This document shows positions 1 to 11,532 of a stretch of DNA of 64,000 nt, in pieces. The stretch is from Cryptomeria japonica (Eukaryota; Streptophyta; Pinopsida; Cupressales; Cupressaceae). Both the position numbers and the translations under genes were made by a program. Position 1 is the stretch's first letter. Each line of letters starts with the position of its first letter. The notes below the pieces were generated by a model that saw only the letters and a list, made by a program, of their open reading frames with translations, was not told the origin of the DNA and did not search any database. The stretch lies in contig NC_081411.1 of NCBI RefSeq assembly GCF_030272615.1, positions 215,002,654 through 215,066,653 on the forward strand, in the 5' to 3' direction.

Positions 1-320
1 CCACAGGCCCATACAAAGTGAGCGCAGTGAATTCTTGACATGTTTAATGAGGAGAATCTGCATAGATTACAGTGCAAATTTTTATTTTGGTTTATTTGAA
101 GTTAGGTGTAGTTTAATGTTAGAATCCTGGTTATATTAGATGTGTTGGTTAATAGCTACACAATGAACTGGTATTTTGTGCGGCTCAATTTTTGTAGTGA
201 TATTCAATGGACATGGAGTTGTGTTGTTTTCAGGTTTGTTAGCTGTTGGTATTTCGAACAATGTATTATCCTATTTTTCTTATCAATATAATCAAAAACT
301 TATTACCAACCAAAAAAAAA
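1..320 (+). mobile_element. LINE-like 3' end with poly(A)
   Basis: The stretch is non-coding and ends in a T-rich segment, then TTATTACCAACC and a run of nine A residues. Plant L1-type LINEs typically end this way, with a T-rich 3' UTR, ATCAATA-like words and an A tail. No RT or RNase H coding is visible before the window edge, so the call rests on the tail alone. It could instead be unrelated A/T-rich DNA. Confidence 0.35.
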
Positions 321-568
321 TAATATTATATAATATATATTAATGTTATTTATTATTTATATAATATAATATTGTACAATTTAACATTTATAAGTTCAAA
401 TTGTGCATTAAGATAATTGATAAAATAAAGATAAAGAAAATTGTGAATATAATAAAATAATAATAATAATAATAATAATAATGAGAATATTAAAAGTGAT
501 ATGTATTAATAAAATTTCCATCTCTCAACCTAAATCTTCATTTCTCTCCATCTCAAGTAATCTTTTAT
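321..568. repeat. A+T-rich spacer with an AAT microsatellite
   Basis: This spacer is almost pure A/T. It contains an (AAT)n run at about 456-482. No gene is visible. It separates the LINE-like tail from Tat element A. Confidence 0.6.
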
Positions 569-2581
569 GTGGCCCCATCCAAATTAAACCTCAACCCTCT
601 TCTCCTCTTTGTTCATTCCCCTAAACCATCCTCAATTAATTTGATACATGTGAATGAAACACCTAACAAACCTCTCTTCACTGTCCAAGGTGCTTGTCCT
701 TCTCAAAATTCTCAACCTTTAAATAAGCCTATCTTAGTGGTTCAAGGTGGTTATGCTAATGATTCTTTTTGCACTCCTAACAAACCTATTATTACTGTGC
801 AAGGAGGTTATTCTACTAAGAGCCCTTATGAGTATGCTAAGCAACTGACTAGAGAGAGTTATAATGCGGTTTCTCATACCTATAATACAAGAAATAATAG
901 GCAACCTAATCCTCCTCCAGTTATCCCAACTTCACTTCCTCCTTCCCAACCTATTCTTCCTCAAGCTCCTCGTATTTCACAAATGCTTAGTAAAGACTAT
1001 GATCTCATAGAACAACTTAAAGCTACCCCTGCTAAGATATCCCTTTGGGATTTGATCCAAACTTCTTCCGCTCATCATGGAATGTTACAAGATGCCCTGA
1101 AAGATTTGAATGTTCCTCCACCTAATACATCTAGTAATATAGTGTCTTTGGTTAACTCTGTGATGAATCCTAAAGCTCAAATTGTGTTCACACAAGATGA
1201 GTTGCCTACTAGTGAAATTCAACATCAATATGATCCCTTGATGATTGTGGTTATCATAAATGACACTGCTATAAGACGAACACTGGTAGATAATGGTTAT
1301 GGCCTTAATGTGTGTAGCATTAATCTATGGCATAAGATGAATGTGGATACATCCCTTATTGAGCCTGACTCTCATCCCATTCGAGGCTTTGATAATGTGG
1401 CTAAGTCTTCATTAGGTATTATCACCTTACCCATCATAGTGGGACCTGTTACTTTGCCCACTCCTATCCATGTTATGTCGGGAAATCTAACATACAACTT
1501 GTTATTAGGGAGACCTTGGATTCACAGTATGCAAGCTGTCCCCTCTACATTGCATAGACAAGTTAAATTTATTTATAATAATAAGACATATACCTTGATA
1601 GGTGATACTAATTTTCAAGCTTGTTTGCAAACATCTACTTCCAAAGGGAGTTCTTCTAAGCCTTCCTCTTCTAGTGATGACTCGTTAAACAAGATACCTA
1701 TGGATGAATCATTACCCTCTGATAATCAAAATTCTTTGGATGAGTCTGAAGTTCCTAAAGAAGATTCTTCTCAACTTGAATCTACACATGAAAATTCTTT
1801 TGATCTTGAGAAGGTTCTCGCAGAAGACGATTGGGGATCTCTTGATTTCAATCCCACCTTTGTAGGTGAGTATAGGGTTCCTCTTAGAGAGCTTAAAGTT
1901 AAAAAGAAGGAAGAAACTAGAGATCAATCTGTCTTACCTGAACCTATGAGCAATAATTTTGTGGCCGCTTCTCAAACTTCTTCTCCTCACATCTCTAATT
2001 CTGAAGAATTTGATTCTTTGTCTTATGAAAAACCACCTTCTCTTTCTAAAATGGCTAATCGTTATGGTCGTGGTTTTCATATTTTGGCTAAGAGTGGCTA
2101 TAGTGGAAAAGGTTGTGGCGCAAATGAACAAGGAATTAAAGTTCCTTTAGAACATAACATGCATGAATATTCATTTGGACTTGGATATAATCTTTCTAAG
2201 CCCACCAAAGCATCTAAAAGACCATCTCTCAGCGTGAATGCTATATTTAGTAGTGATGATGATCTCACTTCAACTAAATCATCTTCTACTTCTATCAACT
2301 CTCATTCCCCCCATAAGGAAATCTTGGCGATGAACAAATCTCTTTATGACTCCCCTCAAATTTCTAAATCCACTTATGAATCTTTATCTCCTATTCATCA
2401 TAAAGTCCTTTCCTCTAGGGATAAGGCTCTAATAAATTACACTCATCCCTCTTCTAAGATTTCTTGTGACTTTTCTTCTTCAATTTTTATCATTTTATAC
2501 ATGTTTTTGATCTCACTTATAGTTGAGCATTTAGCATGTCATATTCAAATACCTCATTTAGTCTATCATGTCTTTAAATAA
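569..2581 (+). CDS. Tat retrotransposon protease and G-patch polyprotein, no gag or pol
   Basis: This is an uninterrupted 670-codon ORF. Residues about 20-140 carry repeated QGGY-type segments. A segment starting YDLIEQLKATPAKISLWDL at about residue 143 is the spacer that precedes protease in Tat-like polyproteins. The retropepsin-like domain has LVDNGYGLNV near residue 240 and LLLGRPWIHSM near 310. A Ser/Asp/Glu-rich linker follows, then a degenerate G-patch (GRGFHILAKSGYSGKGCG) near 500-540. The C-terminal 100 residues have no counterpart in element B. There is no capsid or zinc-knuckle domain. The intact frame contrasts with the stop-ridden copies B and C. The start codon is the first available ATG and probably not the ancestral one. 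Confidence 0.75.
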   Translation: MAPSKLNLNPLLLFVHSPKPSSINLIHVNETPNKPLFTVQGACPSQNSQPLNKPILVVQGGYANDSFCTPNKPIITVQGGYSTKSPYEYAKQLTRESYNAVSHTYNTRNNRQPNPPPVIPTSLPPSQPILPQAPRISQMLSKDYDLIEQLKATPAKISLWDLIQTSSAHHGMLQDALKDLNVPPPNTSSNIVSLVNSVMNPKAQIVFTQDELPTSEIQHQYDPLMIVVIINDTAIRRTLVDNGYGLNVCSINLWHKMNVDTSLIEPDSHPIRGFDNVAKSSLGIITLPIIVGPVTLPTPIHVMSGNLTYNLLLGRPWIHSMQAVPSTLHRQVKFIYNNKTYTLIGDTNFQACLQTSTSKGSSSKPSSSSDDSLNKIPMDESLPSDNQNSLDESEVPKEDSSQLESTHENSFDLEKVLAEDDWGSLDFNPTFVGEYRVPLRELKVKKKEETRDQSVLPEPMSNNFVAASQTSSPHISNSEEFDSLSYEKPPSLSKMANRYGRGFHILAKSGYSGKGCGANEQGIKVPLEHNMHEYSFGLGYNLSKPTKASKRPSLSVNAIFSSDDDLTSTKSSSTSINSHSPHKEILAMNKSLYDSPQISKSTYESLSPIHHKVLSSRDKALINYTHPSSKISCDFSSSIFIILYMFLISLIVEHLACHIQIPHLVYHVFK

Positions 2582-4391
2582 CATTAATGGCTATTATGTT
2601 GCTCATCATTATGTGACATTGGTAGCTCATTTACTGGGGGCTCATTGTCATTCATGATGGTACAATTTCAAGTGCAATCATATTTTTGAAGCAACATAAT
2701 AGCCTAATTTTTTCTATGTTATCTCTTGTTCCTATGGGGTAATAGTGTGGAAATATTGATCATCTTTTCTTTAGAATCCTCTTTTCCTAGATATGGGAGA
2801 ATATGTGTATTCTCTTTCTTACCTTACCCACTTCTTGTGAGGAGCAGTTTACATACACTAATGTCTTGCTTGCATGAACTCATGTGAGTATGTAGTACAT
2901 TTTGTTCATGTCTAAATCTCTCTCTGGAAGATTGTGTAAGTCCTTCTCATTTTCCTTATCCTTGGGAGGCAATGATCTTTCCTTATTTTTATCTAAGGAT
3001 CCACTTTTTCCTATTTCATGGATGGTGTGAACTTTATTACTTGATGTTATTCCTTGTATGCATTTGTTGTCGTTTGTTCAAGGATTCTCCCTTACAAGAG
3101 GTGTAAGTCCTTGACTACAACCTCTCTTGCACTTGGTAAAATACATCCATAATGAATTCACTCTCCCAATTGGGTTAAAAAGAGTGTCATCCTTCATTAA
3201 GAATCACTTTCACCTCACAAAAGAAGGAAGTATTGCATTCTTATTCTCTTCTTTGTCTTATTCTAGAAGATGTTATATTTGTCCTCTCGGGGATAGGTAT
3301 CTTTTGTACAAAGATCTCTTCTCCTCTAAGGATCTCCTTTACACATACTACAAGATATCCCTTTTCAACTATCTTATCCTTGCTTAAAGAGTGCAAAACT
3401 CTCTTGCTTGGATCTATGACATTGTTGCATTTTCGGGGTATCTTCTTTTGTGATGAAGGTAGGTATCCTTGTTCTACTTTGCTTATGACATAAACATTAC
3501 ACTTTTTTGAGCAATGGGTCATTCTCGGAACCAGAGCACAGACTCTTAGAGCGAGATGTCTCCATTTTTCTTTTATGCAAGGTGATTATTCTCGGAACCA
3601 AAGCACAGACTCTTAGAGCGAGATGTCACGCTTTTTGTACTATTCATATACAGGTTGTAGCATACTCGGGCATAGACTCCTATGAGGTGCTTCTAACCTC
3701 ACTTACACACACATGCACGAGGTGGAGTGGAACTAGCGGCATAAGGCTAGACTTTCTCACTCTCCTCCCTTACATGGATCACCTAAACAGACTCTAGGGG
3801 CTAGTTTTCCATGTCCTTTTTCCCATGGATCACCTAGACAAGATCTAGGGGTGAGAAGTCCATGTTTTCCCTCTCACTATTCTTCTCATGGATCACCAAT
3901 GTGTGTATTCATGCTTTTTTTCCTTTCTTTTCTTCTCTTTGCATTTTGTTTCCATTTACATCCTTCATCTTGTGTTAGAGAACTCTCAAATCCTCACACT
4001 CTTTGTTGTGTTGGAATTGAGATTTAGTCCTCTTTCTTACCAAATGATTCTCCATTAGTTTTTGATCTCATATCAAATCTTCTTGTGAGCATTTGTCATC
4101 AATATTCTTTAACAATTCGAAGTGGTAAACATGATACCCTGTTTCAACTCACTAAAATTAGCAAGCCGAAACAGGGGGGGCATATAGCTACCCTCGAATT
4201 TTCATCACCTTCCTTAGTAAGCATTAGGTGATTTTGTGATCTAACGCGTGTGTTTTGTAGGGTGCAGTTCCTAACTGTGTACTGTAGATATTGTTGGGGG
4301 CTTCGTTTGACAGACTTATGGATATATCCTTTTTCAAATAATGTTTACTTTTCTGTACTTTAGCTTGCATATGCACGTAGTGTTCATATGA
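2582..4391 (+). other. Non-coding 3' region of element A with short repeats
   Basis: I see no credible gene here. The stretch is T/C-rich and lies between the protease ORF and the PPT. A 40-bp segment beginning ATTCTCGGAACCA occurs at 3521-3560 and again at 3588-3627. A CATGGATCACC-headed unit recurs at about 3774, 3832 and 3888. The last 300 bp resemble the matching pre-LTR region of element B at about 29298-29600. The region replaces pol. Confidence 0.55.
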
Positions 4392-4411
4392 CCGCTAAAG
4401 TGGGGGCTAAA
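4392..4411 (+). promoter_or_regulatory. Polypurine tract of element A
   Basis: CCGCTAAAGTGGGGGCTAAA lies immediately before the LTR start TGTAGC. This is the expected place for the plus-strand primer of reverse transcription. The same 20 bases occur next to the 3' LTRs of element B and the gag-only element. Confidence 0.85.
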
Positions 4412-6084
4412 TGTAGCGTCGTAAATTGTACGCACTTGCTAGAGTGGTACAATTTCACACCTGGTTTAGCACCCGCCTTGGTGCATTTTGTATTTTGCAT
4501 TGCATTTCCCCTTTAGCACTTAATTAATTAATTTAATTAAGTCTAAGGTTCTATTTCATCATCATCTATATCATAAAGTTGGGCCCTTCTCATTAAAGAG
4601 TGCCCCTTTCATTTTATTCCTCCAATACATCATTTAATCAAAAACCCTAATTAGGTCCTATTTTGAACTTGGGGGCTTGATTTCGAGGGTCAAAACATCT
4701 CGAAATCACCTATAACTTTGGGATTCTCTCTAAAATCATCATATCCGATGGCCCTGAAAATTTGGTTAAAAGTTGTCGGGACCATGGCGCCCGGAGTGCA
4801 CATGGTCCCGGACATTTTTCCCGAAATTTTAGGAGCGTGATCCAATCATAAAATAAAGCTTAACCCCAAGAAATTGGTGGGAGATTCAATCTCTAGGTCG
4901 GCCAAAAGTTGAAATTAAGACCTAGGGTTTCATATAAGAGCTCTCTTTCTTCATTTGAAAGGATCCGATTTTTGGTTTCAAGGGCCTTCTACACAGCGAA
5001 AGAGCAGATCTTTGAAGACTTCAACAACATTCAACATCCATCCATCAAGCATCTATCAATTTCATTCATCCATTTAGGGATTTGAAGGCATTGAAGAGCA
5101 ATAAGGGATCACCGACTGAAGATTGGCTTGTACCCCTCCCTTGGGGTTGGGTATGATTTCATGTTGTTTTCATGTCTTTGCATAAGCCTCATTATATCAT
5201 TTGTATTCATGCTTTAGATCACTTTGCATCTTGATTTGGAGCACTTACATTATCATTTACAAGCAATTAGGGTTTACTTTCTAGGTTGCTCTAGTTTGCT
5301 TACTTGCATTTTAGGATCTTGCACACACACAAGGTCTGCACACACACTACTTTTACAATACAACTTGGCTATTCGTGGAGGTGGAAATCACCAAAGCGGG
5401 GGTTTGACTAAGGCAAAACCCTATATAGCCGCCCACCATACCTTTTCAGATATAAGTGCAAGTTTCGGGATTCAGACGACGCCGCAAGTTGCAGATCTGA
5501 CGGAAGTAGACGGAGACTGAACTTCACACCAAATTCCAGCCCAGAAAGCTAGGATAGGGGCATGGGGTGCCCTGGTCCTGCCAAGACAGGGGCGTTGGGC
5601 GCCCTGGTCCCTAGGACAGGGGCGCTGCGCACCCTGGTCCTTCTGTCAGACATCAAGTTTTCAGCATTTTCGACAACTTTTCAGGTTGCAAAACAGTAGT
5701 TTCAGGAGCAGTTTCAGGAGCAGAATTAGGACAGTGGCGCCCGTGCCCCCGTCCCAAACATTTTCACTCAGATTTTAACTCTGGGTACACATCTGCATTC
5801 TTATCTTGTCCTTGTGTTTACAACTTTCCATTGTTTAATCTCAATTCTTCAATCTTGTTACTAGTTCATACTTACACTTTAAGGTTAATAGTTGAACTTG
5901 CATCATTCTATCTATCATTTGCAACAAAGGAATAGAAATCCTAATAGGTAGCCCGTGGCTCTCTCTTCCACAAAAAGAAGTAGCCAATTATGTGATACCT
6001 CTAGGCTCTTTTGTATTCCACAAATGTGTGATTGAAAGTGAGATTAGGGCATGTTTGCTTAGTGTCACTTTTTCCCCCTACATA
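4412..6084 (+). repeat. 3' LTR of element A (1673 bp)
   Basis: It begins TGTAGCGTCGTAAATTG next to the PPT and ends near CCCCTACATA. It aligns along its whole length with both LTRs of element B and with the split LTR of C. CATATAAG at about 4931-4938 is a likely TATA box. A 32-nt hairpin sits at 4778-4809. Three 27-bp GC-rich palindromic boxes lie at 5552-5578, 5584-5610 and 5614-5640. The small ORF at 5224-5520 has no recognised domain and is treated as LTR sequence. Confidence 0.85.
4752..4832 (+). promoter_or_regulatory. Conserved LTR hairpin module (element A copy)
   Basis: The 9-bp arms GGGACCATG and CATGGTCCC enclose a 14-nt loop holding GCGCC and GTGCA (4778-4809). Flanks related to AAAAGTTGTC and GACATTTTTCCCGAAATTTT recur around the same hairpin in B and in the leader of the gag-only element. 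The role is unknown. Location and palindromic loop words would suit RNA dimerisation or packaging, but that is inference. Confidence 0.6.
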
Positions 6085-6330
6085 GGAAGTTATGTCTACA
6101 TTGCTCCAATATTTGTATTTAGCCACCATGTGTTCATCTCCCAACAAAATTTTAATTAGTTGGAAGAAAATTGGGTCGTTGATAGTGAAAATATTTTTCA
6201 ACATGTCATTCGCGATCTTGTCTAAGAAAGAGATATGTCTCTTTCTCATCTCGATGTTGAAAATCAAATTGCAGGTTAAGTTTAATATTATATTTAAAAT
6301 AAAGTTAATGGTGATTTTTTTTAGATAAGT

Positions 6331-7345
6331 ATTGTCATATACGGGGGAAAATCCCTTTCATTAAACATCACAATAACATATTACATCATTTTCATAGGGA
6401 TTAAGATAAATATATCCTATTTGATTTCCAATTTCCATTAGCTTATCCACTATCTCTTGTGGCATAAAATCCTTTCTTTTAGTCATGAAAGCAACAAATT
6501 CATATAGATTGTACATTTCTTTTCCACTCCTATTTGAAACGATTTACACGCTTAATTCATCTTCATCTTTTTTTTCTTATGCATTTAAGTTAAAGAACCC
6601 CAATATTACACTCGTATTAGGCACTATTTCCAATCCATCTATGGCTAAACCAATAGTAGTAGCCAACTCTTATCTCACCATCCTTCTATCCATTCCCAAA
6701 CATTGTAGGACATAGCCTGAAACCTGGGCCACTTGGGAAAAGAGATTGGCAAAGACATCACTGTTGTGGACATGCTCGTTCGCCCAAAATTTCATTCCCA
6801 AGATCTTGATTATAGTCATAGGATCCTCCTATTTTCCTTCCTGGAACAAATATGTAACTTCCTCCTCTAGTTTTTCATCCACACACCTTCAATTCACCCC
6901 AAATCTCTCTTCCATCTCCACTTGTGTATAATATTGTGTTGCTTCACTATCTATTAATAGTTGCCTTCTTGCTTGATCTTGGCTCTTTTTTATGTTTGCA
7001 AGCATCTTAACATAAGATATGGTCGTATGACTCATTCTAAAGATGGATTTCCTATACGGGTAGTCTTGCTAAAAATATTTCATGGTTATTGCCCTTAAAT
7101 GTCACCCTCCATGTAGCCCTTGCTACTTATGAAATTTAGCTTTAATCTCTCCACTAAGGTTCTTATATCTCTTCAATCTCTTCAACCAGTTGTATCTCGC
7201 TATCGTATAGTCTTTCATCATGTATTTCCCTTCGTTCTTTTGGGGATTTGCATCCCTTATCCTTAAAGAAACGATCTCTAGCAAGGCAAGATCGAATCTT
7301 ATTAAGATTTCTTTCTAGCTCAAAACTCATATTTGTATCTGTCAT
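6331..7345 (-). pseudogene. Unidentified decayed coding stretch
   Basis: The minus strand shows coherent protein-like reading. A 60-residue charged ORF starts at 7345 with MTDTNMSFELERNL. A second frame runs from an ATG near 7035 down to about 6340, roughly 230 codons with several in-frame stops. It includes stretches such as YVKMLANIKKSQDQARRQ and VSGYVLQCLGMDRRM. The change of frame between the parts could be an intron or a frameshift. I do not recognise the family. A retroelement gag or an old virus-derived insertion are both possible. The amino-acid texture (long amphipathic stretches, no low complexity) is what argues for a real former gene. Confidence 0.35.
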
Positions 7346-7490
7346 GTTTACTTAATTCATTTTTGTCCCTCCCATTTCATTCGATAGAATTTTGTATAAT
7401 TATTAAATTTTACTTGGGGTCTACTTGAGATCTCCTTTTGTCATTATGTAAAAATTCACCTAATTTTTCTTGGTCTTTTAATATGGTTTT

Positions 7491-8640
7491 TGTTAGTCCC
7501 AACCGGTGCTGAGAGGGGAGGGGTGAATCAACACTATACTGATTTTAGCCCAATTAAAACTTTTACTTTAAGTTTTCAATAACTTAACATTCATCAATAT
7601 AAATAATTACTGCAGAAGAATATGCATGCATGAAAAGATACACAGTGACACCAAGATTTATCTCGTGGAAACCCAAAAGGGAGAAAACCACGGTGTGAGT
7701 AGGAAATCACAAAATTTGTACTCTTCTAGAGTACGCCCTGTAAGGAGCCATCCCTATTAGGAGATTACACAGAAATTGTTAAGTGCCACCCGGTTAAGGG
7801 ATTTTTACAATGGGACCTGTTAAAGTCCACCCAATTAAAGGATTTTAGCTGCAATGGTTAGAAAGCAACATAAAGATGATCTATTGGAGTGGCTACTGGT
7901 AGCTTGATCAGATCACACTGAAAATCACACTATATCTGCATCGGTTGTGCTTGCTCTACACAACACCGGTTTCCTACTTAAACCTTCAGCTTTGCACTTT
8001 GTCGGTTCACCGATCCTTGGCTCTTCACTATGTCGGTCCTCTGTCCCTCGTCTCTACACTTTGTTATGCTCCCCCTGTGTTTACTTTTCCATATCTCTTT
8101 TTAGATGAACAACAACCACATCCAAATGAGTTATGTGAATTTATTATGCTTTCGATCTATCGCCAACTTTCCCTCCAAAACATCGGATTTAAAATTCTGT
8201 TAACATGCCATAAATCACTCTCCACAAATCATTGCAGGAATCTCTATCAAGATAGTCATTCATGTCGATAAGTTTGTCGGTTGACTGGAGAAGACTGTCG
8301 GTATAACTGAATGTTAACTGACTATTACCAAGTTTGTTGATTACAGACTCTACCGGTATACCAATCAAAATATACCTAGCCTATTACCTTTTGTATACTG
8401 ATCTGTTCACTGCTTAGTCGATTGACCTCTTCAGTGTCGATCTACTCACTGCTTGTCAGTCTGCCTCCTGTGTGCCGATCTACTCACTTCTTGTCGGTTT
8501 ACCTCTTGTGTACTGATCTACTCACTGCTTATCATGTCTGCCTCCTGTGTGTCCGTCTACTCACTGCTTAGCTTGTCTACATATCGCTTATCCGGTTAAC
8601 CTCTGTATACCTGTCTACTTACTGGCAATGTCTGTTATTA
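7491..8640 (+). mobile_element. LTR-like fragment, family uncertain
   Basis: It begins TGTTAGTCCCAACCGGTGCT and continues with GAGGGGTGAATCA, wording I associate with plant LTRs, possibly Ty1/copia. The middle repeats CCGGTTAAGGGATTT-like words. No second copy or TSD was found, so both ends are provisional, and no coding is attached. The right end merges into a minisatellite. Confidence 0.4.
8400..8612 (+). repeat. Minisatellite, about 38-40 bp unit
   Basis: Units begin GATCTACTCACTGCTTGTC and end CTCCTGTGTGCC or variants. Starts are visible at 8400, 8439, 8477 and 8515, with a decayed fifth at about 8555. Unit lengths are 38-40 bp. More decayed CGGT-containing copies may extend left toward 7940. 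Confidence 0.75.
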
Positions 8641-8689
8641 AAAATTCCCCATATCCAAGCTAGGAGTCTTCAAACTTTTTATACCTAAT

Positions 8690-11205
8690 TTGACTTTCCA
8701 ATTTGGCCTATCCCACATTGTTATTTCTTATATGCATAGTAACCAGTCTCCTTCTATGTCTGCATTCTTAATATTTTTATCATTACACATCCATAGTCTT
8801 AGGGCCAGTGCCTTCATTCTGCTTCATTTTTTGGGACAACACATATCTTTTTCAAATAATGCCCATACACATCAACCTTCATTGTCTCTAATTAAACACT
8901 CATCTCCAACCTATCCTATATTTCCTTTTGTTGATCCATCAACCTTCATCTTGCTTCTTCCTACTGATGGAGGTTTCCAAATAGAATTCCTCTCAGTGAT
9001 TTCTTATTCTTTATTTTTCCTTTAGGCCTTCTTAGGAGATCACATTTCTTCTTCAATTATTCATCCCATTTTGTAAAAGTTGTCCCTTCCTTTATCATGT
9101 TTATGGCATTTAATAGTTTGCATAGATTTTCTTGCTTTTTCTGAATAATTCTTCCTACATCCATACTCTTCTCTTGGAAAATTTTGCAGTTTCTTTCTTT
9201 CCAGGTGTTCCAAACTATCATGGATGGAGTTTCTAACCATAAACTTTCCCACAACATGTTTTTCCCGCCTCTTGGCCAAGTAGACAACTAATCTTTTAAA
9301 TCTTCCTATCTAGCACCTTTCTAGTTCACAACATCTTGTATTCAATCCCAACATTTCCTCATGGATGTGCAATTTAGAAGCAAGTGATCTAATGTCCCAA
9401 TATCATTGTAACACATTGAGCATCTATTTGGTCCATGGATCCCAATTTTATTTAGCCTATTACTTGTTAATACTCTTTTGTGTAATGTCATTCATAAAAA
9501 GGCTTCTACCTTTGGTAGGAGTGCAAAATGCAAGCATAATGCATTCGACCAAGACTTTTCTACCTTTTATATTGTTTGAATTTGGTATACAATTTTGATT
9601 GTATATTCTCTAGACTATGCCCCACACCATATAAATTCATCCTCTTCTGCATTCAAATGGATCCTTCCCTTTGCTAGTTCATTCTTGAGTGTTGATTTCA
9701 CATTTTTTTATAATGGGTAATTGGTCCACCTTAATCCACCTATGATTCCCATATTCTAACCTATTGGGATCGATTTAATCTCTTACCTTTGGTCTCATAA
9801 GTAGAGTGAATTGTTTGACATGTTTTATAACACCCTCCAACTCTTTCAAAGGTTTATTTCCATTCCAATATTCTAACCCAAAGTTGGCTTGTTTTCCACT
9901 ATTTATCTTCCACGCTAGGTGATTGGTAATTATTTTTCTACTCTCCCATAGGAATCTCCAATGATCGAGCCTCCTATTGAATCTTCCATTGTTAGTATCC
10001 TTAATAGATTTGTATCATCTAGATATTTCATTTGGAATATCTACAACCATAACCAATTTGGATCATGGTACATTTTCTAGGTGAGATTGGCCTCAAGTGC
10101 CATGTTCTGCATTATCAGCTTTCAAAGACTTGCACCCCCTGTTGCCTTTGGTTGACATGCTACTTCCCATTTAACCAACATAATTTTCTTCTCCTCCTTT
10201 GCCCCTTCCCATAAAAATTCCTTAAGGTAGCTTTCCATCTTTGCTTCTACCTTTTGGGTGATTTGAAAACAAGACATTACATATATTGTTACTGTTGAAA
10301 GCATTGATTTAATCATCATTATCCTCCTTGATAATGTTATCCATTTATTCTTCTATGCTTGGGATTTTTTTCTACAACTTTCAATAACACTTTCCTAATG
10401 TTGGGATAATCTGATCCCATCTATAAGCGGTGCTCCCAAATACTTAGTTGGAACATTTGTTATTACAAATCCAATTTTATTTGCTAACCTTTTATGCATT
10501 GCCTTCTTGGTATTGAAGAAAATTATAGTTGATTTCTCTTTGTTAATTTTTGACCTAATATCCTTGTATAGTCTTCCAATTCTTCTTCTTTTTTTGTCTC
10601 TTTAATGTTTTCTTCTTTGAATAAAACCATGCCATCTGCAAATTGGGTGTGGGTTATTGGACTCACTCCCTATGCCATTTGAATTCCTTTCCATAGGTCT
10701 ATTTTTTTTTAATTTGAAATTTTTTCCCATACCTCTGCCATTAATATAAAAAGAGAGGGAGAGATGGGATCTCCTTGTCGTATTCCATTTTTTCTAGAAA
10801 TAAACGACACATTGAACTAGTGAAATTTATCATATATCTCATAGAGGAGATGCAATGTTTTTAATCCATGGTTCATTTAAACCTAATCTTCTAAGATATT
10901 TTGTAAGAAACTTCCAATTGACCCTCTGATATGCTTTATTAATTTTCAATCTAATCATCATACCCTGAATCTTTTTCTTCTTCATTGTATGAACTATGTT
11001 TCATTTGCCACTATTATGCCATCATTAATGCCTTTGCTTGGGTAAAATCCATTTTGCTCTTATGATATTATATGTTGATGAATATTTTTCAACCTATTGG
11101 CAAAAACCTTAGTTATGATTTTGTAGATCATATTGCACAAACAAATGGATCTGAAATCATTTACAGAGGTACAATTATATTTTTGGAAATGAGAGTAATT
11201 ACTAT
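8690..11205 (-). mobile_element. L1-type LINE fragment: RT, zf-RVT-like region, RNase H
   Basis: Read on the minus strand from 11165, the RT words appear in the proper order: VNDFRSICLCNMIYKIITKV, NGFYPSKGINDGIIVANET, GIRQGDPISPSLF, then the active-site region QFADGMVLF. The segment MMIKSMLSTVTIYVMSCF follows at about 10319. IVWNTWKERNCKIFQ at about 9220 fits the zf-RVT-linked region. An RNase H-like start (WKPPSVGRSKMKVDGSTKGN) lies at about 8990. The active site reads FADG where FADD is expected, and frameshifts and stops are common, so it is dead. Its 5' half is missing because Tat element C inserted at 11206. Confidence 0.8.
10122..10319 (-). pseudogene. LINE RT C-terminal fragment
   Basis: This 65-residue open stretch contains MIKSMLSTVTIYVMSCF and FLWEGAKEEKKIMLVKWE. 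That is the classic region after the RT core of plant L1 LINEs, which usually reads like IKSVLSSLPIY with FLWGG and W-C-P-K following. It lies in order between the FADG active-site region (about 10640) and the KERN motif (about 9210). Confidence 0.75.
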
Positions 11206-11532
11206 TGTAGTGTCATAAATTGTACACCCTTAATTAGGTTGTCTAATTCCACACTTAGTTGGCACTCACCTTATTGTGTCTCATTGCATTATATATACTA
11301 TAGGACTTGCTTAGGCATTTAATTAATAATTTAATTAAACCTAGGTCCTTTCTTATAAATTCACATATTATAAAATTGGGCCCTTGACCCTAGGTGTGCC
11401 CCTTTTTATTATTTCATTCCGATTTAATCTTAATCTTTCCCTAATTTTGACCTTCAAAGCATATCCCACATATATATACATTATAGTTTGAGACACCGAG
11501 TTGGATTCAACATTAGAACCTCATTATCTTTC
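11206..11532 (+). repeat. 5' LTR of element C, first part
   Basis: It starts TGTAGTGTCATAAATTGTAC, matching the LTR starts of A and B (TGTAGCGTCGTAAATTG). It runs 327 bp until the gag-only element interrupts it. With 19305-20647 it makes 1670 bp, the same length as the other LTRs of the family (1671 and 1673). The host sequence on the left is the LINE. Confidence 0.85.
11528..11532 (+). other. Target-site duplication CTTTC, left copy
   Basis: CTTTC sits directly before the left LTR start TGTAAAG. The same five bases lie directly after the right LTR end at 19305-19309. This fixes both ends of the gag-only element. Confidence 0.9.

Larger units (their letters stand above)
569..6084 (+). mobile_element. 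Tat-type Ty3/gypsy element A, 5'-truncated and pol-less
   Basis: The segment contains a protease/G-patch ORF, a non-coding 3' region, a PPT and one LTR, all on the plus strand. Protein similarity to elements B and C begins around 630. No 5' LTR is present, so the left boundary is approximate. RT, RNase H and integrase are absent: homology to B stops just after the G-patch-like region, and unrelated DNA leads to the PPT. The LTR and PPT match those of B closely, so A is a non-autonomous relative of B. No TSD could be paired; the five bases after the LTR are GGAAG. Confidence 0.8.

Noticed and set aside
3127-3797. Several 86-96-codon ORFs in the 3' region of element A
   Set aside because: They overlap each other in different frames and strands, are T/C-biased and resemble no family.
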